A stretch of DNA of 64,000 nt from Pseudomonas sp. Tri1 (GCF_017968885.1 NZ_CP072913.1:3952001-4016000); one strand, 5' to 3'; shown: positions 25,748 to 35,485, numbered from the stretch's first letter. The notes: a model not told the origin generated them from the letters alone. Translations and numbers: made by a program.

Positions 25748-26578
25748 CTACTGATGCACGGCGAGCTGGTAGGCCGTGTATTTACGAATGTTGATCACGC
25801 CGGTGTCGAAAATCAGGTACTGGCCCTTGATCCCCAGCAGCGTGCCTTCAGCAATCGGGTTCTTGTCCAGGTTGAAACTGACGATCTTGGCCGGGTATTG
25901 CTCCACCGGATAACGGATCTCGATAGGCTCGACGTCCGCTATGGTCTGGATCGCCTGCAAGCCAAATCGTTCCTGCAAGCCTTGCAATCCCTGGGCGCAG
26001 CTTTCAAACAGCGCATCGCGGACCTGAGGCAGATCCACCGCCACGGCGTCGCCCTTGAGCAGCGCTCGCCAGTTGGTCTTGTCCGCCACCTGGCTGCGGA
26101 ACAGGTCTTCGACAAACCCCGATTGCTGACGCGTGGCGACCCGCAGGATCGGCAGCGCCTGGCTGGCGCCCTGGTCCAGCCAGCGGGTCGGCAATTGTGT
26201 GGCACGGGTAATGCCGACCTTCACGCCCGAGGAGTTGGCGAGGTAGACCACATGATCGGTCATGCAGAACTGCTCGCCCCAGGCCGGATCGCGGCAGGTG
26301 CCCGCCTCGAAATGGCAGCGCTCGGGGCTCATGATGCACACGTCGCACTGGGCCAGCTTGGTCATGCAAGGGTAGCAATAGCCCTGGCTGAAGCTGGTCT
26401 TGGTCCTGCGCCCGCAATGGCTGCAGTGGATCGCACCGAGAAACTCCAGGCGTACCGTGCTGCCAATCAACGGGTTGACCGGCACCTCGGTATCGCCCAG
26501 GCGAAAGGCGTACTGAACGGTCGCCCCGTCAAGGCGCGCCGACATCTTGCTGATTGCACCGCGGCCAATCTCGATCAA
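25748..26578 (-). CDS. DUF2797 family zinc-ribbon protein
   Basis: A 276-residue protein with a cysteine-rich N-terminal part: IHCSHCGRRTKTSFSQGYCY, PCMTKLAQCDVCIMSPERCH and GTCRDPAWGEQFC. The layout suggests one or more structural zinc sites. A central GIY-YIG-like core follows (HVVYLANSSGVKVGITRATQ, then TRWLDQGASQAL). This combination is characteristic of DUF2797; the biochemical role is not established. It overlaps the upstream YeaC-like gene by 4 bases and precedes pepN, so the three probably form one transcript. Confidence 0.85.
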   Translation of the reverse strand: MIEIGRGAISKMSARLDGATVQYAFRLGDTEVPVNPLIGSTVRLEFLGAIHCSHCGRRTKTSFSQGYCYPCMTKLAQCDVCIMSPERCHFEAGTCRDPAWGEQFCMTDHVVYLANSSGVKVGITRATQLPTRWLDQGASQALPILRVATRQQSGFVEDLFRSQVADKTNWRALLKGDAVAVDLPQVRDALFESCAQGLQGLQERFGLQAIQTIADVEPIEIRYPVEQYPAKIVSFNLDKNPIAEGTLLGIKGQYLIFDTGVINIRKYTAYQLAVHQ

Positions 26579-26835
26579 TGGATGGCGTCCGACTTGAACA
26601 GGATATTCGGCACTTCAGTCGCCTTCGACTGGCACTCCTGCGGGCCCATGTAGCCGGTGCGTTCTTCTTCAGGCAGGTTCTGGATCTCCCAGGCGATCAT
26701 CGCCTGCAGCGACAGCTCGCGCTGCTCGGCGGTGAGCTTGTTGCCATCGGCCCATTTACCGATTTCCACCGCCAGTTTCAGGCTTTGGTAGATGTCAGGG
26801 GTGATGTTTTTGATCATTTCGTTGAACGAGGACAT
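26575..26835 (-). CDS. YeaC-like DUF1315 protein
   Basis: The 86-residue small cytoplasmic protein begins MSSFNEMIKNITPDIYQSLK after a GGAGA site. The core GKWADGNKLTAEQRELSLQA then MIAWEIQNLPEEERTGYM is the signature of the DUF1315/YeaC family of proteobacteria; the function is unknown. A longer start 36 bases upstream adds residues without support. Its stop overlaps the DUF2797 start by 4 bases. Confidence 0.85.
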   Translation of the reverse strand: MSSFNEMIKNITPDIYQSLKLAVEIGKWADGNKLTAEQRELSLQAMIAWEIQNLPEEERTGYMGPQECQSKATEVPNILFKSDAIH

Positions 26836-26880
26836 GGATTCTCCGCGCAATCGCGCATATTCAAGAGGCACAGACGCCAG

Positions 26881-27753
26881 TCAGAGGGCCATTTTACGGC
26901 GAGCGAACAGCCCGCCCAACAAACCTGTGAAGCAACCGATGAGCAGCCCACCAACATGGGCACCATTGGCGATTTCGCCGAAACCGATCAGCGAGACCAA
27001 CCCGGACAGGCACAACACCAGCCACACCAGCATCATCACCAGCACCCCACGGGGCAGGTGATAAGCCGGGTTCGGTGCCAGCCATTGATAGATCCAGCAA
27101 TGCCCCAGCAGGCCGTACAGCACACCGGACAAGCCGCCAAACAGGGTCGGCCCGCTGAAAAAGTACTGGACGAAATTGGACACAAGACTGAACAGCAGCG
27201 TCAGCCCCAGCAGGTTGATACCGCCCTGCCGGGCTTCGATCCGCCGTCCCAACTCCCAATACCACATGCCGTTCATGGCAATGTGCAGGAAACCGAAGTG
27301 GACCAGCATCGGTGTCACCAGGCGCCACCACTGCCCCGCCGCCAGGCTGTCGGCCAGCGGCGTGAACTGGATATAGTCGCCGACGACGCGAAACTCCAGG
27401 AAAGTCAGCCAACGCAGCGCCTCCAGATTATCCCCCAGCAGGGTCACGGCACTGACGATCAGGCTCAACAGCAGCACCAGCGCGGTGATCGGGCTGCGGA
27501 TCAGTTGCTGGATGAAACCGGGCCGTCGCGACGTGCCGCCAGTGGTGGGCAATTCCAGCTGTTGTTCGGGATCACCGGCAGGGAAGCGTGCGTACAACGA
27601 ACGCACGTCTTCGCTGATTTCATCCGGCACCCAGAGCACCTGCTCGCCCGCCTCTTCACTGACCCGATGAGGCACCTGCATACGCTGCAGCAGCTTGACG
27701 AAGCCACTCAAGTCCACCGCCAGGGGCAGGCGCAATACCGCGACGACACTCAC
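26881..27753 (-). CDS. Rhomboid-family intramembrane serine protease (GlpG-like)
   Basis: I place the start at a GTG overlapping the upstream stop (GTGA, 27750-27753), preceded by GGAGG; this gives 290 residues beginning with VVAVLRLPLAVDLSGFVKLL. An N-terminal cytoplasmic domain is followed by six or more TM helices. The catalytic dyad is visible as Ser in LFGGLSGVLYGLLGH and His in NGAHVGGLLIG; the LVHFGFLHIAMNGMWYWELG segment is the L1/TM2 region. It cuts membrane proteins within the bilayer; the substrate is unknown. It is co-transcribed with the metallophosphoesterase and nadK. Confidence 0.9.
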   Translation of the reverse strand: MSVVAVLRLPLAVDLSGFVKLLQRMQVPHRVSEEAGEQVLWVPDEISEDVRSLYARFPAGDPEQQLELPTTGGTSRRPGFIQQLIRSPITALVLLLSLIVSAVTLLGDNLEALRWLTFLEFRVVGDYIQFTPLADSLAAGQWWRLVTPMLVHFGFLHIAMNGMWYWELGRRIEARQGGINLLGLTLLFSLVSNFVQYFFSGPTLFGGLSGVLYGLLGHCWIYQWLAPNPAYHLPRGVLVMMLVWLVLCLSGLVSLIGFGEIANGAHVGGLLIGCFTGLLGGLFARRKMAL

Positions 27754-28721
27754 TGCAACACCTCCGGCCGCTCGACATCGACCCAGACAAATTTGTGCGG
27801 ATCCAGGCGGGTTTCCTGGTCCAGGCGATACGCCACCAACTTGCCGTAGAGCACCGCGCTGTAGTCCAGGCACGCGAGGTTCGGGCGGATCGGCGCGGGT
27901 TTGCCGCTGCGCCAATAGTGGCCGACGAACAACAGCGGTTCATGCTCGCCATAGCGCAGCAGGTTGTTTTTTTCATCCGGAGACAACGGCGTGCGGGCCA
28001 CCGGTTCAGGCAAGGCGTCGGGCTGAAACACGATATCGCCGTAGGTCTGTGGGTTGTCTTCCCAGAACTTGGTCCGGAAGAACGAACGGGTCAGGCCGTC
28101 GCCGCCGGTGAGGGTCAAGCCATGGGGCAGGCGCATGTCCGTGCCGCGCAGCAAACGATCGAACACCGTGCAGGCAAAGCTACCCGCCTGCGCTGAAGCC
28201 TGGAGGAAATGCTCGTCGACGCAGCCATCGGGAAACAGGCCTCGCAGAGGTTCGATCAGGCCGGCGTCCCAACAGGCATGCACCACCCGGAAACGGCCAG
28301 CATCGACAAATAACGGCAACTCGTAGAACCACTTGAGGAAATCCTGCCAGTCACCGGGATGCTGCTCGAACTGGGTCAGGGTTTCGTTGAGCAGGCGGGC
28401 ATGGCGCGGCGTGTGTTCGCGCACGTAGCGCTGGCCACTGCCCGGCAGCGCCGGCGTGCTCCAGCCCAGGGCATTGAATTCGTGGTTGCCCATGATGCAC
28501 AGCGCCTGGCCGGCCACGACCATGTCATGGACTATGTGCAGCGCCTCGCGGATGCGCGGGCCCCGGTCGATGATGTCCCCCAGGAATACCGCCATGCGTG
28601 ACGGATGCCGCCAGACGCCGCCCTGCTTGTGGTAACCGAGTTGGTCCAGCAGGTGTTCCAGGGTCAGGGCGCATCCGTGCACGTCGCCGATCAGGTCGTA
28701 ACTGCGCGAGGGATCGAGCAT
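27750..28721 (-). CDS. Calcineurin-like metallophosphoesterase
   Basis: A 323-residue protein with the full metal-site set of the PPP-like phosphoesterases: [37 protein letters not shown], and later histidines in VVHACWD and LLFVGHYW. It resembles bacterial serine/threonine-phosphatase or diadenosine-tetraphosphatase-like proteins; the substrate is not predictable. Its ATG overlaps the nadK stop by one base (TGATG) and its own stop overlaps the rhomboid GTG, indicating a tightly coupled three-gene operon nadK-phosphoesterase-rhomboid. Confidence 0.86.
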   Translation of the reverse strand: MLDPSRSYDLIGDVHGCALTLEHLLDQLGYHKQGGVWRHPSRMAVFLGDIIDRGPRIREALHIVHDMVVAGQALCIMGNHEFNALGWSTPALPGSGQRYVREHTPRHARLLNETLTQFEQHPGDWQDFLKWFYELPLFVDAGRFRVVHACWDAGLIEPLRGLFPDGCVDEHFLQASAQAGSFACTVFDRLLRGTDMRLPHGLTLTGGDGLTRSFFRTKFWEDNPQTYGDIVFQPDALPEPVARTPLSPDEKNNLLRYGEHEPLLFVGHYWRSGKPAPIRPNLACLDYSAVLYGKLVAYRLDQETRLDPHKFVWVDVERPEVLQ

Positions 28722-29611
28722 CAGTCGCCTCCACCCCCCAGTCGACTGCCCCAGCCGAGCTTGGTCCGGCAGACTTCGTAGTAATTGTGATCCAGCGGAT
28801 GGATCAGGCGCAGCTTCTGCGCCTTCTTGCTGACGGTGATGGTGTCACCCGGCGCGCAGGTAAAATGGTTCTGACCGTCACAGGACACTTGCGGGTAGAT
28901 CTGCATATCCTTGGACACGACGATTTTCAGCTCACTGTTGCCATCGACCACAATGGGTCGCCCAGACAAGGTATGGGGGTACATAGGCACAATCACAATA
29001 GCGTCGAGCTTGGGGTGCATGATCGGGCCGCCGGCGGAAAGCGCATAGGCCGTGGAGCCGGTGGGGGTGGCGACGATCAGGCCGTCGGCCTTCTGGCTGC
29101 AGACGAACTGGCCGTCGATGTACAGCTCGAACTCGATCATGCGCGTGGATTTGCCAGGGTGCAGCACCACGTCGTTGAGGGCATCGCCCTGGCCGATGGC
29201 CTCGGCGTGACGGCGTACCTCAGCCTGGAGCAGGAAGCGATTCTCCACCAGGTAATGGCCGTCCAGCACCTCGGCGACCTTGGTTTCCAGCTCGTCAGGA
29301 CGGATATCGGTCAAAAAACCCAGGCTGCCGCGGTTGATCCCCAGCACCGGGATGTTGTGCCGCGCCAGGGCCCGGGCCGCGCCCAGCAGGCTGCCATCGC
29401 CGCCGACCACGATCACCATGTCACAGACTTCGCCGAGCATCTTGCGCGACGAAGTCTGCAGGCCATGACCCGGCAACACTTCGGCGATGGTATCTTCGAG
29501 GATCACATGCAGGTGCCGCTCCAGGAGGAAACGTTTGAGACGGCGAACGGTATCCAACACCTGCGAACTGCCCAGGCGACCGATGATGCCGATATTGCGA
29601 AATTGCTCCAT
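28721..29611 (-). CDS. nadK: NAD kinase
   Basis: The 296-residue enzyme phosphorylates NAD+ to NADP+. It shows the diacylglycerol-kinase-like GGDGS motif ([17 protein letters not shown]), [13 protein letters not shown] and the NAD-binding segment [20 protein letters not shown]. The length is normal. AGGAG stands 5 bases before the ATG. First gene of the operon with the metallophosphoesterase and rhomboid protease. The DUF1853 gene diverges from it, with a 105-base shared promoter region. Confidence 0.96.
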   Translation of the reverse strand: MEQFRNIGIIGRLGSSQVLDTVRRLKRFLLERHLHVILEDTIAEVLPGHGLQTSSRKMLGEVCDMVIVVGGDGSLLGAARALARHNIPVLGINRGSLGFLTDIRPDELETKVAEVLDGHYLVENRFLLQAEVRRHAEAIGQGDALNDVVLHPGKSTRMIEFELYIDGQFVCSQKADGLIVATPTGSTAYALSAGGPIMHPKLDAIVIVPMYPHTLSGRPIVVDGNSELKIVVSKDMQIYPQVSCDGQNHFTCAPGDTITVSKKAQKLRLIHPLDHNYYEVCRTKLGWGSRLGGGGD

Positions 29612-29716
29612 GAGGCTCCTGCGAAGGTCTGCGGCGGGCGAAAACCACGATTATGGGCGAAAGCGCTCCATAGACAAAATTCTTTAAGCCTTCGCCGCAA
29701 CGGCTATGCTCGCAAC

Positions 29717-30682
29717 ATGATCCTGTTTCCTGAATTGCTGGACTTGCCCCGCCGCCTGCACCATGCCGAAGTGCGCGATCTGGCGTGGGCGATACTTGCC
29801 CCGCCGATGCTCATCGACACCCCCTGGCCCCAGCGCCACCCCTTGACCGGCAGTGACTGGGTGCAGGATCCCCATCGATTGGAACACTGGCTGCGGCAGT
29901 TGGACCGTGACAGCTACCCGCTGTTGCACTGCTTGTCCCAAGGGCGCACGCGACGCCTGGGCCTGTATTACGAAAGGCTGTGGCAATTCGCCGTACAACA
30001 CGCCCCGGGCATCGAGCTGATCGCCGCGAACCTGCCGATCCGTCACGAAGGTCATACACTGGGCGAATTGGACCTGCTGTTGCGCGATGGCGACGGAATC
30101 CATCATCTGGAATTGGCGATCAAGTTGTACCTCGGCCCCCAGAACGGTAATGGCCAGGACACTGCACAGTGGCTTGGCCCGGGCTGCCATGACCGGCTCG
30201 ACCGTAAACTGGCCCATTTGCACGAGCATCAGCTACCGATCTCGGCGCGCCCGGAAAGCCGCGAGGCACTGGCGGCCTTGGGCATTGAACCGGCCGGCCT
30301 CGAGGCGTTTCGCTCCGAGCTCTGGCTTGGCGGCTACCTGCTTTACCCCTGGCCGGGTCACGCCGACCCGCCGACCGGTGCACACCCCCGGCATTTGCGG
30401 GGCAGTTGGCTGCACCAGCGCGATTGGCCAGCATTCGTCGCCCAGCGTCCACCGGGGCGCTGGCAACCCCTGCCCCGCGCCGCCTGGCTGGCCCCGGCCC
30501 ATTATCCGGCGGAGCAGACCTGGAGCACTGCGCAACTGGACGCCTGGCGAATGGACCTCGACCCGATGGCGCCGGCGCAACTGATGGTGCGCCTGACTGA
30601 AAATGCCGAGGGCGAGTGGGAAGAGGCCGAGCGGGTGTTCCTGGTGGCTGATCCTTGGCCGGACGTGCCAGGGAATGGGTGA
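29717..30682 (+). CDS. DUF1853 family protein
   Basis: The start ATG at 29717 gives 321 residues beginning with [20 protein letters not shown]. The central part [21 protein letters not shown] is reminiscent of PD-(D/E)XK nuclease cores (acidic E..D...E-x-K), followed by [23 protein letters not shown]1853 proteins are conserved in pseudomonads without a defined function; a nuclease-fold assignment is my inference. It diverges from nadK. The frame stays open far upstream over nadK antisense, which is not a true extension. Confidence 0.8.
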   Translation: MILFPELLDLPRRLHHAEVRDLAWAILAPPMLIDTPWPQRHPLTGSDWVQDPHRLEHWLRQLDRDSYPLLHCLSQGRTRRLGLYYERLWQFAVQHAPGIELIAANLPIRHEGHTLGELDLLLRDGDGIHHLELAIKLYLGPQNGNGQDTAQWLGPGCHDRLDRKLAHLHEHQLPISARPESREALAALGIEPAGLEAFRSELWLGGYLLYPWPGHADPPTGAHPRHLRGSWLHQRDWPAFVAQRPPGRWQPLPRAAWLAPAHYPAEQTWSTAQLDAWRMDLDPMAPAQLMVRLTENAEGEWEEAERVFLVADPWPDVPGNG

Positions 30683-30707
30683 GCCTGGTGGTGCCTGTCA
30701 ACGCCTC

Positions 30708-30798
30708 ATCGCGAGCAAGCTCGCTCCCACAGTGCAGTTGTGTTGCTTACAGAATTGATGATCTGCACATACCCTGTGGGAGCGAGCTTGCTCGCGAT
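30708..30798. repeat. REPIN between convergent DUF1853 and arsB
   Basis: REP copies at 30708-30732 and 30774-30798 in inverted orientation occupy the gap between two convergent genes, where the hairpins may also limit read-through. Confidence 0.93.
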
Positions 30799-30812
30799 GA
30801 GACCAACTCGGT

Positions 30813-32096
30813 CTAGATAGACAACCGCAAAGCCAACGCCGCCAACGTCACCAGCAGCACCGGTACTGTCAGCACGATCCCGACCTTGAAGTAGTACCCC
30901 CAGCCGATCTGGATATTCTTGCGCGCCAGCACGTGCAGCCACAGCAAGGTCGCGAGGCTGCCGATCGGGGTGATTTTCGGGCCCAGGTCACTGCCGATGA
31001 CGTTGGCGTAGATCATCGCTTCCTTCACCACCCCGGTGGCCTGGCTGGCGTCGATGGACAAGGCACCGATCAGCACCGTCGGCAGATTGTTCATGATCGA
31101 CGAGAGCAGCGCCGTCAACAGCCCGGTACCCATGGCCGCGCCCCATACGCCGTATTCAGCGAAGCCATCGAGCCAGTGGGCCAGGTAGCCGGTCAGCCCG
31201 GCGTTGCGCAGGCCGTAGACCACCAGGTACATGCCCAGGGAGAAGATCACGATCTGCCACGGTGCTTCTTTCATCACTTTACGGGTAGATATCTTGTGGC
31301 CACGGGCGGCAATCGCCAGCAGCAACGCGGCACAGACCGCCGAAATGGCGCTGATGGGAATCCCCAGCGGTTCCAGGGCAAAGCAGCCCAACAGCAGGAT
31401 CACCAGCACTGCCCAACCGGCATAGAACGTTGCCGTGTCGTGGATCGCGCTCGCAGGGTCGTCCAGTTGATGCGGGTCGTAGTCACGCGGGATGTCGCGG
31501 CGAAAGAACCACAGCAGGATCGCCAGGCTGGCGGCCACGCTGACCAGGTTCACCGGCACCATGACCGCCGCGTAGCGGTTGAAACCGATGCCGAAGAAGT
31601 CCGCCGAGACAATGTTTACCAGGTTCGACACCACCAGCGGCAGGCTCGCGCTGTCGGCGATGAAACCGGCGCCCATCACGAACGCCAGGGTCGCCGCCGG
31701 AGAAAAACGCAGCGCCAGCAGCATCGAAATCACGATGGGCGTCAGGATCAGCGCCGCCCCGTCATTGGCGAACAGCGCCGACACCAGAGCGCCCAGCAGC
31801 ACCATGAACGCAAACAGCTTGCGCCCACTGCCCCGGCCCCAGCGGGCCACATGCAGGGCCGCCCAGGCGAAGAACCCCGCCTCATCCAGCAACAGGCTGA
31901 TGATGATCAACGCGACAAAGGTACCGGTGGCGTTCCAGATGATCTGCCACACCAGCGCAATGTCTCCGACCTGCACCACCCCGCTCAGCAAGGCCAGCAA
32001 CGCACCGAACGTCGCGCTCCAGCCGACGCCAAGCCCCTTGGGCTGCCAGATCACCAGGGTAATGGTCAGCAGGAAAATCAACGACGCGATGAGCAT
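30813..32096 (-). CDS. arsB: Arsenite efflux permease ArsB
   Basis: The 427-residue, about 11-helix permease extrudes arsenite or antimonite. It begins [20 protein letters not shown] and shows ArsB signatures: [38 protein letters not shown] and [20 protein letters not shown]. The ATG at 32096 is preferred over an in-frame TTG two codons earlier; AAGG lies about 10 bases upstream. It follows arsR by 37 bases in one operon. No arsA is present, so it would work as a proton-driven carrier. Confidence 0.95.
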   Translation of the reverse strand: MLIASLIFLLTITLVIWQPKGLGVGWSATFGALLALLSGVVQVGDIALVWQIIWNATGTFVALIIISLLLDEAGFFAWAALHVARWGRGSGRKLFAFMVLLGALVSALFANDGAALILTPIVISMLLALRFSPAATLAFVMGAGFIADSASLPLVVSNLVNIVSADFFGIGFNRYAAVMVPVNLVSVAASLAILLWFFRRDIPRDYDPHQLDDPASAIHDTATFYAGWAVLVILLLGCFALEPLGIPISAISAVCAALLLAIAARGHKISTRKVMKEAPWQIVIFSLGMYLVVYGLRNAGLTGYLAHWLDGFAEYGVWGAAMGTGLLTALLSSIMNNLPTVLIGALSIDASQATGVVKEAMIYANVIGSDLGPKITPIGSLATLLWLHVLARKNIQIGWGYYFKVGIVLTVPVLLVTLAALALRLSI

Positions 32097-32133
32097 GCGC
32101 AACAGCCTTGAAAGAGGGATTGAAAAGAAGAGA

Positions 32134-32484
32134 TCAGCAGCAACGCGCCACCGGACGGTCAGTCATCGCGCTCAAACGTTGCACATCCGCCGTCAGCCAA
32201 GCCGTGTTGGCCGCCAATGCCTGCTCCAGCAGGGTGCTGACCCAGGACGGCAACTGCGGATGCAGACGGTAGTAAACCCACTGCCCTTGGCGCCGGTCGC
32301 TGAGCAGGCCAGCGTTACGCAGCTGGGCCAGATGCCGGGAGATTTTCGGCTGGCTCAGGCCCAGCGCAGCGGTGAGCTCACAGACACACAACTCGCCTTC
32401 ACGAACCACCAGCAACGCAATGCGGGTTCGGGTGTCGTCGGCCAGCGCCTTGAAGACTTCGACAGGATTGTGGGGGTCGGACAT
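32134..32484 (-). CDS. arsR: Arsenical resistance repressor ArsR
   Basis: The 116-residue winged-helix repressor begins [19 protein letters not shown]. The metal site CVCEL sits at the start of the recognition helix region ([20 protein letters not shown]), as in classical As(III)-sensing ArsR, and [16 protein letters not shown] completes the HTH. A terminal Cys pair (RCC) may add ligands. It should repress its own operon with arsB and release DNA on arsenite. The region upstream has an AT-rich dyad at 32515-32538. Upstream start codons would add residues with no homology. Confidence 0.93.
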   Translation of the reverse strand: MSDPHNPVEVFKALADDTRTRIALLVVREGELCVCELTAALGLSQPKISRHLAQLRNAGLLSDRRQGQWVYYRLHPQLPSWVSTLLEQALAANTAWLTADVQRLSAMTDRPVARCC

Positions 32485-32514
32485 GGCAAGGAAATGTCTG
32501 GATGAGCGAAGGGC

Positions 32515-32538
32515 GAATATATGGAAATTCGAATATTC
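32515..32538. promoter_or_regulatory. Candidate ArsR operator
   Basis: GAATAT...ATATTC half-sites with an inner GAAATTC element form an AT-rich dyad about 30-55 bases before the arsR start, in an otherwise GC-rich area. Position and composition fit an autoregulatory ArsR site; the match is by symmetry only. Confidence 0.4.
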
Positions 32539-32595
32539 AGTAAAGCGGGGATTTGGATTTACCGGATGCACTGTTTGGACCGGAGACATGATGAA

Positions 32596-32631
32596 CCTGT
32601 GGCGAGGGGGATTTATCCCCTCCGCCACAGG
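32596..32631. repeat. Hairpin repeat, second copy of the CTGTGGCGAGGGGAT family
   Basis: CCTGTGGCGAGGGGGATTT followed by ATCCCCTCCGCCACAGG forms a long stem, close to the copy at 19179-19210. It lies between the stop of the FMN reductase (32656) and the arsR promoter on the minus strand and could terminate the reductase transcript. Confidence 0.8.
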
Positions 32632-32655
32632 TGATTGCCTGGCATACCGGGGCCA

Positions 32656-33216
32656 TCAGGCCTTTTTGTGTTGCTCGACCCACTTGCCATAGGCGTCGAT
32701 GAATTTCTGCAGGAACGGCCTCACGGATTCCGACAGATTACCCGCCTCGTCAAACGCCGTCCCGGCGCCGCTCAGGTAGGCTTCCGGCTGCTGCATGCAA
32801 GGCACATCGAGGAAAACCAGGGACTGGCGCAAATGATGGTTGGCGCCAAAACCACCGATGGCACCCGGCGATGCACTGATCACCGCCCCCGGCTTGCCAC
32901 TCAGGCAACTCTGGCCGTAAGGACGCGAGCCGACGTCGATGGCATTTTTCATCGGCGCTGGTACTGAACGGTTGTATTCCGGCGTGACGAACAACAATGC
33001 GTCGGCCGCGCCCACCTGCTGACGGAAAGTACTGTAGGCTGCCGGTGGTGGTGTCACGTCAATGTCTTCGTTGTAGAGCGGCAACTCGCCGATTTCAACG
33101 ATGTTCAGTTTCAGATTGGCTGGTGCCAGCTCCGCCAGCGCCAGTGCCACCTTGCGGTTGATCGATGCCTTGCGCAGGCTGCCCACCAAAACGGCCACTG
33201 TGTAGACATTACTCAT
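32656..33216 (-). CDS. NADPH-dependent FMN reductase (ChrR/azoreductase-like)
   Basis: A 186-residue flavodoxin-fold oxidoreductase. The FMN phosphate loop is VLVGSLRKASINRKVA and the second signature TPEYNRSVPAPMKNAIDVGS. Such enzymes reduce quinones, chromate or azo dyes using NAD(P)H. It lies upstream of arsR in the same direction but behind a hairpin, so it is probably a separate unit. It is shorter than ArsH (about 230 residues or more) and lacks the ArsH N-terminal extension, so I do not call it ArsH. Confidence 0.87.
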   Translation of the reverse strand: MSNVYTVAVLVGSLRKASINRKVALALAELAPANLKLNIVEIGELPLYNEDIDVTPPPAAYSTFRQQVGAADALLFVTPEYNRSVPAPMKNAIDVGSRPYGQSCLSGKPGAVISASPGAIGGFGANHHLRQSLVFLDVPCMQQPEAYLSGAGTAFDEAGNLSESVRPFLQKFIDAYGKWVEQHKKA

Positions 33217-33401
33217 GAGAGGCTTCTCGACTGTCGGCTCAAAGGAGCCTGTAGTTATAGATGATCGGCATCACAATTGGACCAGCGGAGCGACGAAAAC
33301 CGGCCGACTGGACTATTTTTTTCTTGTAGGAAAACTTACCGCGCTTGACCAGGGTCTACAGAACCGCAAATCGAGTGATCTATTTCCAGAGGTTCTAAGC
33401 A

Positions 33402-33665
33402 ATGGCAGCAGTACTTGTCGGACAATTTCATGCGCGGGACGCCGAAGGTCGCGTCTATTCAGTGCATGAGTTTCAGGAATCGACCCCGTCGCCGGACGGA
33501 AACGGCAAGGAGCCTGTCACTACCTATAAGTTGGCGATCGGTGATCGCGTCAATAAACTCGACGACGGCAAATTCGTGCTGGTGCAGTCGCAAATCGAAT
33601 TGACGCGTGAGCCGGAAACGCCACTGCAGGCTCAAACACCTACTGAAACGCAAATCGCCTTGTAA
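33402..33665 (+). CDS. Conserved small protein of unknown function (87 aa)
   Basis: An 87-residue soluble protein: AAVLVGQFHARDAEGRVYSV, HEFQESTPS, TYKLAIGDRVNKLDDGKFVL and a polar C-terminus rich in Thr, Pro and Gln. GAGG stands about 9 bases before the ATG. Its regular beta-like pattern and codon usage suggest a real gene, and I believe similar small proteins are common in pseudomonads. No function can be given. The 185-base gap upstream contains nothing I can name beyond the two divergent promoters. Confidence 0.75.
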   Translation: MAAVLVGQFHARDAEGRVYSVHEFQESTPSPDGNGKEPVTTYKLAIGDRVNKLDDGKFVLVQSQIELTREPETPLQAQTPTETQIAL

Positions 33666-33751
33666 ACGGTTGTTATGAGCAGAAGTCGTGCCCGGACTTG
33701 GGTTAGGATTCAGCCACTCAATGGCTTACCCGCCGAACATGGACTTCTTGC

Positions 33752-34645
33752 ATGCGTTTACGCCACATCGAAGTGATCCAGGCGCTGCTGCAGACCGGCC
33801 ACCTCGGCACGGCGGCCGAATGGCTGCAACTGTCGGTAGCGGAGGTCGAGGCGATTCTACGCGACGCTGAGGCGCAACTGGGCTTCATGCTGTTCGCCAG
33901 TGTACGTGGGCGGTTGCAGGCCACCCGAGAGACCCTTGAGCTGCGTGACAGCATCACGCGGGTGTATGACACCCTCGAACCGGTGCAGCGACTGGCCAGT
34001 AGCCTGAAGCACTATCAGGCACCTCCCCTGCGAGTAATTTGCACCCCACCGCTGGCCCAACAATTGTTGCCCCAGAGCATTGCCGCCTTGCGTCGACGTC
34101 ATCCGGATGCGCCTTGCACCCTGCTCAGCCAACCGACCCGCGACATCGTCCACAGCCTGCTGCTGCGTGAAAGCGACCTGGGGTTGAGTTTGCACGACCC
34201 AGAACACCCCGACATCCATTGCCAGATGATTGCCCAAGGCAAATTGCAATTGCTCGCGCCCCACGGCTGGCTGCAACCGCGGCAAAAATACATTTCGCTT
34301 CAGGATCTGGCGGGTCAGTCGTTGGTGGGGCTGGATGGCCACGACCCGTTGAGCCCCGCCTTCGAGCATAAGCTGGCAGCGCTGCGCCCGGCACCGGTGA
34401 TCCAGATCCGCGTCCAGACACATCAGATGATGCGCGCCATGGTCGAGGCCGGCGAAGGTCTTGCCATCGTCGATCCTTTTACCGCCTCAGGCGCCAAGGA
34501 CGGCGGCCTGGACGTTTGCCCGGTGTCGCCCGCCATCCCGATTGGTCTCTATGCGTTGAGCCTGAACGGCACGACGCCCACGCCCGCCGTTCAATCGCTG
34601 CTGGAGCGGGTCACGGAACAAGCCGAGGCGTTGTTGGGCCACTGA
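33752..34645 (+). CDS. LysR-family transcriptional regulator
   Basis: A 297-residue regulator with the N-terminal HTH (LRHIEVIQALLQTGHLGTAA, EWLQLSVAEVEAILRDAEAQ) and a periplasmic-binding-like effector domain (LRVICTPPLAQQLLPQSIAA, SDLGLSLHDPEHPDIHCQMI, MVEAGEGLAIVDPFTA). The HTH deviates from typical LysR proteins (SVAEVEAILRDAE instead of the usual SQPAVSRALKRLE-like helix). Its target is not evident, since the genes around it are unrelated. Its 3' end overlaps the convergent GNAT gene by 35 bases. Confidence 0.87.
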   Translation: MRLRHIEVIQALLQTGHLGTAAEWLQLSVAEVEAILRDAEAQLGFMLFASVRGRLQATRETLELRDSITRVYDTLEPVQRLASSLKHYQAPPLRVICTPPLAQQLLPQSIAALRRRHPDAPCTLLSQPTRDIVHSLLLRESDLGLSLHDPEHPDIHCQMIAQGKLQLLAPHGWLQPRQKYISLQDLAGQSLVGLDGHDPLSPAFEHKLAALRPAPVIQIRVQTHQMMRAMVEAGEGLAIVDPFTASGAKDGGLDVCPVSPAIPIGLYALSLNGTTPTPAVQSLLERVTEQAEALLGH

Positions 34646-35225
34646 TCGACATGCCCAGCGGATCGTCGAACAGCCGATACCAGAACAACGCCACTTCGGC
34701 GGTATGTCGGTCAATGCCGCGATAGCGCAGGTGATCGATACCACCGAGCACATAACCACAACGTTCATAGAGCCGGCAGGCACCCAGGTTGTTGTTCTGG
34801 GTTTCCAGCATGATCCCTGGCAGTTTTTTCTTGCGGCTCCAGAAATGCGCGACGTCGAGCAGCGCCTTGGCCACTCCGTGGCGCCGCGCTGGCGCATGCA
34901 CCGCAAGTTCATCGATGTGGGCGAAACCGTTCCAGTTGGTACTGACCACCAGATGCCCTACCGGCTGGTCGTCGAGATAGGCCATGAAGATTTCGCTGTC
35001 GGGGGCATTGCGAAAGCTGCTGAACTCTTCTGGGTCGATGCCATAGCACTTGCGGTAGGGAACAATGGGCGTCACCGGCCATTGGCTCACCGGCCGGCCA
35101 ACCTGCGCCGTGCCGTAGTCGCTGACCTCGAAGCTGAAATCACTGCCCCAGATGTAGGCGGCAAAGCCGTCATCGACGACGCGCACCGACAACCCGGGGT
35201 GCTTGGGATTCATGACCGGTTGCAT
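34611..35225 (-). CDS. GNAT-family N-acetyltransferase (streptothricin-acetyltransferase-like)
   Basis: From the ATG at 35225 the protein has 204 residues. The C-terminal GNAT core is clear: IDELAVHAPARRHGVAKALL is motif A with an R-x-x-G-x-A acetyl-CoA loop, then IMLETQNNNLGACRLYERCG and YVLGGIDH. The N-terminal part (WGSDFSFEVSDYGTAQVGRP) resembles the Sat family that acetylates streptothricin, but the actual substrate is unknown. Start codons at 35213, 35243 and 35273 are also possible. Convergent with and overlapping the LysR gene. Confidence 0.82.
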   Translation of the reverse strand: MQPVMNPKHPGLSVRVVDDGFAAYIWGSDFSFEVSDYGTAQVGRPVSQWPVTPIVPYRKCYGIDPEEFSSFRNAPDSEIFMAYLDDQPVGHLVVSTNWNGFAHIDELAVHAPARRHGVAKALLDVAHFWSRKKKLPGIMLETQNNNLGACRLYERCGYVLGGIDHLRYRGIDRHTAEVALFWYRLFDDPLGMSISGPTTPRLVP

Positions 35226-35385
35226 ACTGGGGAAGGTCCTCATTCCTTGAGACAACCAACGGCGTGGTGCCATCCATTGCCCGTGTCTTTCAAATCTTCA
35301 TGCATCAAGCGGGATCCATAGCCTGCCTGTTACCTCAGGTTAGAAGGTACTGGCGATTGTGGCGAGAAATGAACGATGGATAACT

Positions 35386-35476
35386 CTGTGGGAGCGAGCT
35401 TGCTCGCGATGGCGGCGGCACATTTGGCAATGGCGCAAGCTGAACCACCGCTATCGCGAGCAAGCTCGCTCCCACA
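35386..35476. repeat. REPIN downstream of dnaQ
   Basis: REP copies at 35386-35410 and 35453-35476, inverted. The second copy ends 10 bases before the dnaQ stop codon, so the element abuts the gene's 3' end. The rest of the gap back to the GNAT start (35226-35385) shows no gene. Confidence 0.92.
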
Positions 35477-35485
35477 AGGAAAGTT

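Noticed and set aside
28598..29716. Extended N-terminus of the DUF1853 gene
   Set aside because: The frame is open upstream only because it runs antisense to nadK; the family-like protein begins at 29717.
32656..33216. ArsH
   Set aside because: The FMN-reductase motifs fit, but the protein is shorter than ArsH and lacks its N-terminal extension; it is also separated from arsR by a hairpin.
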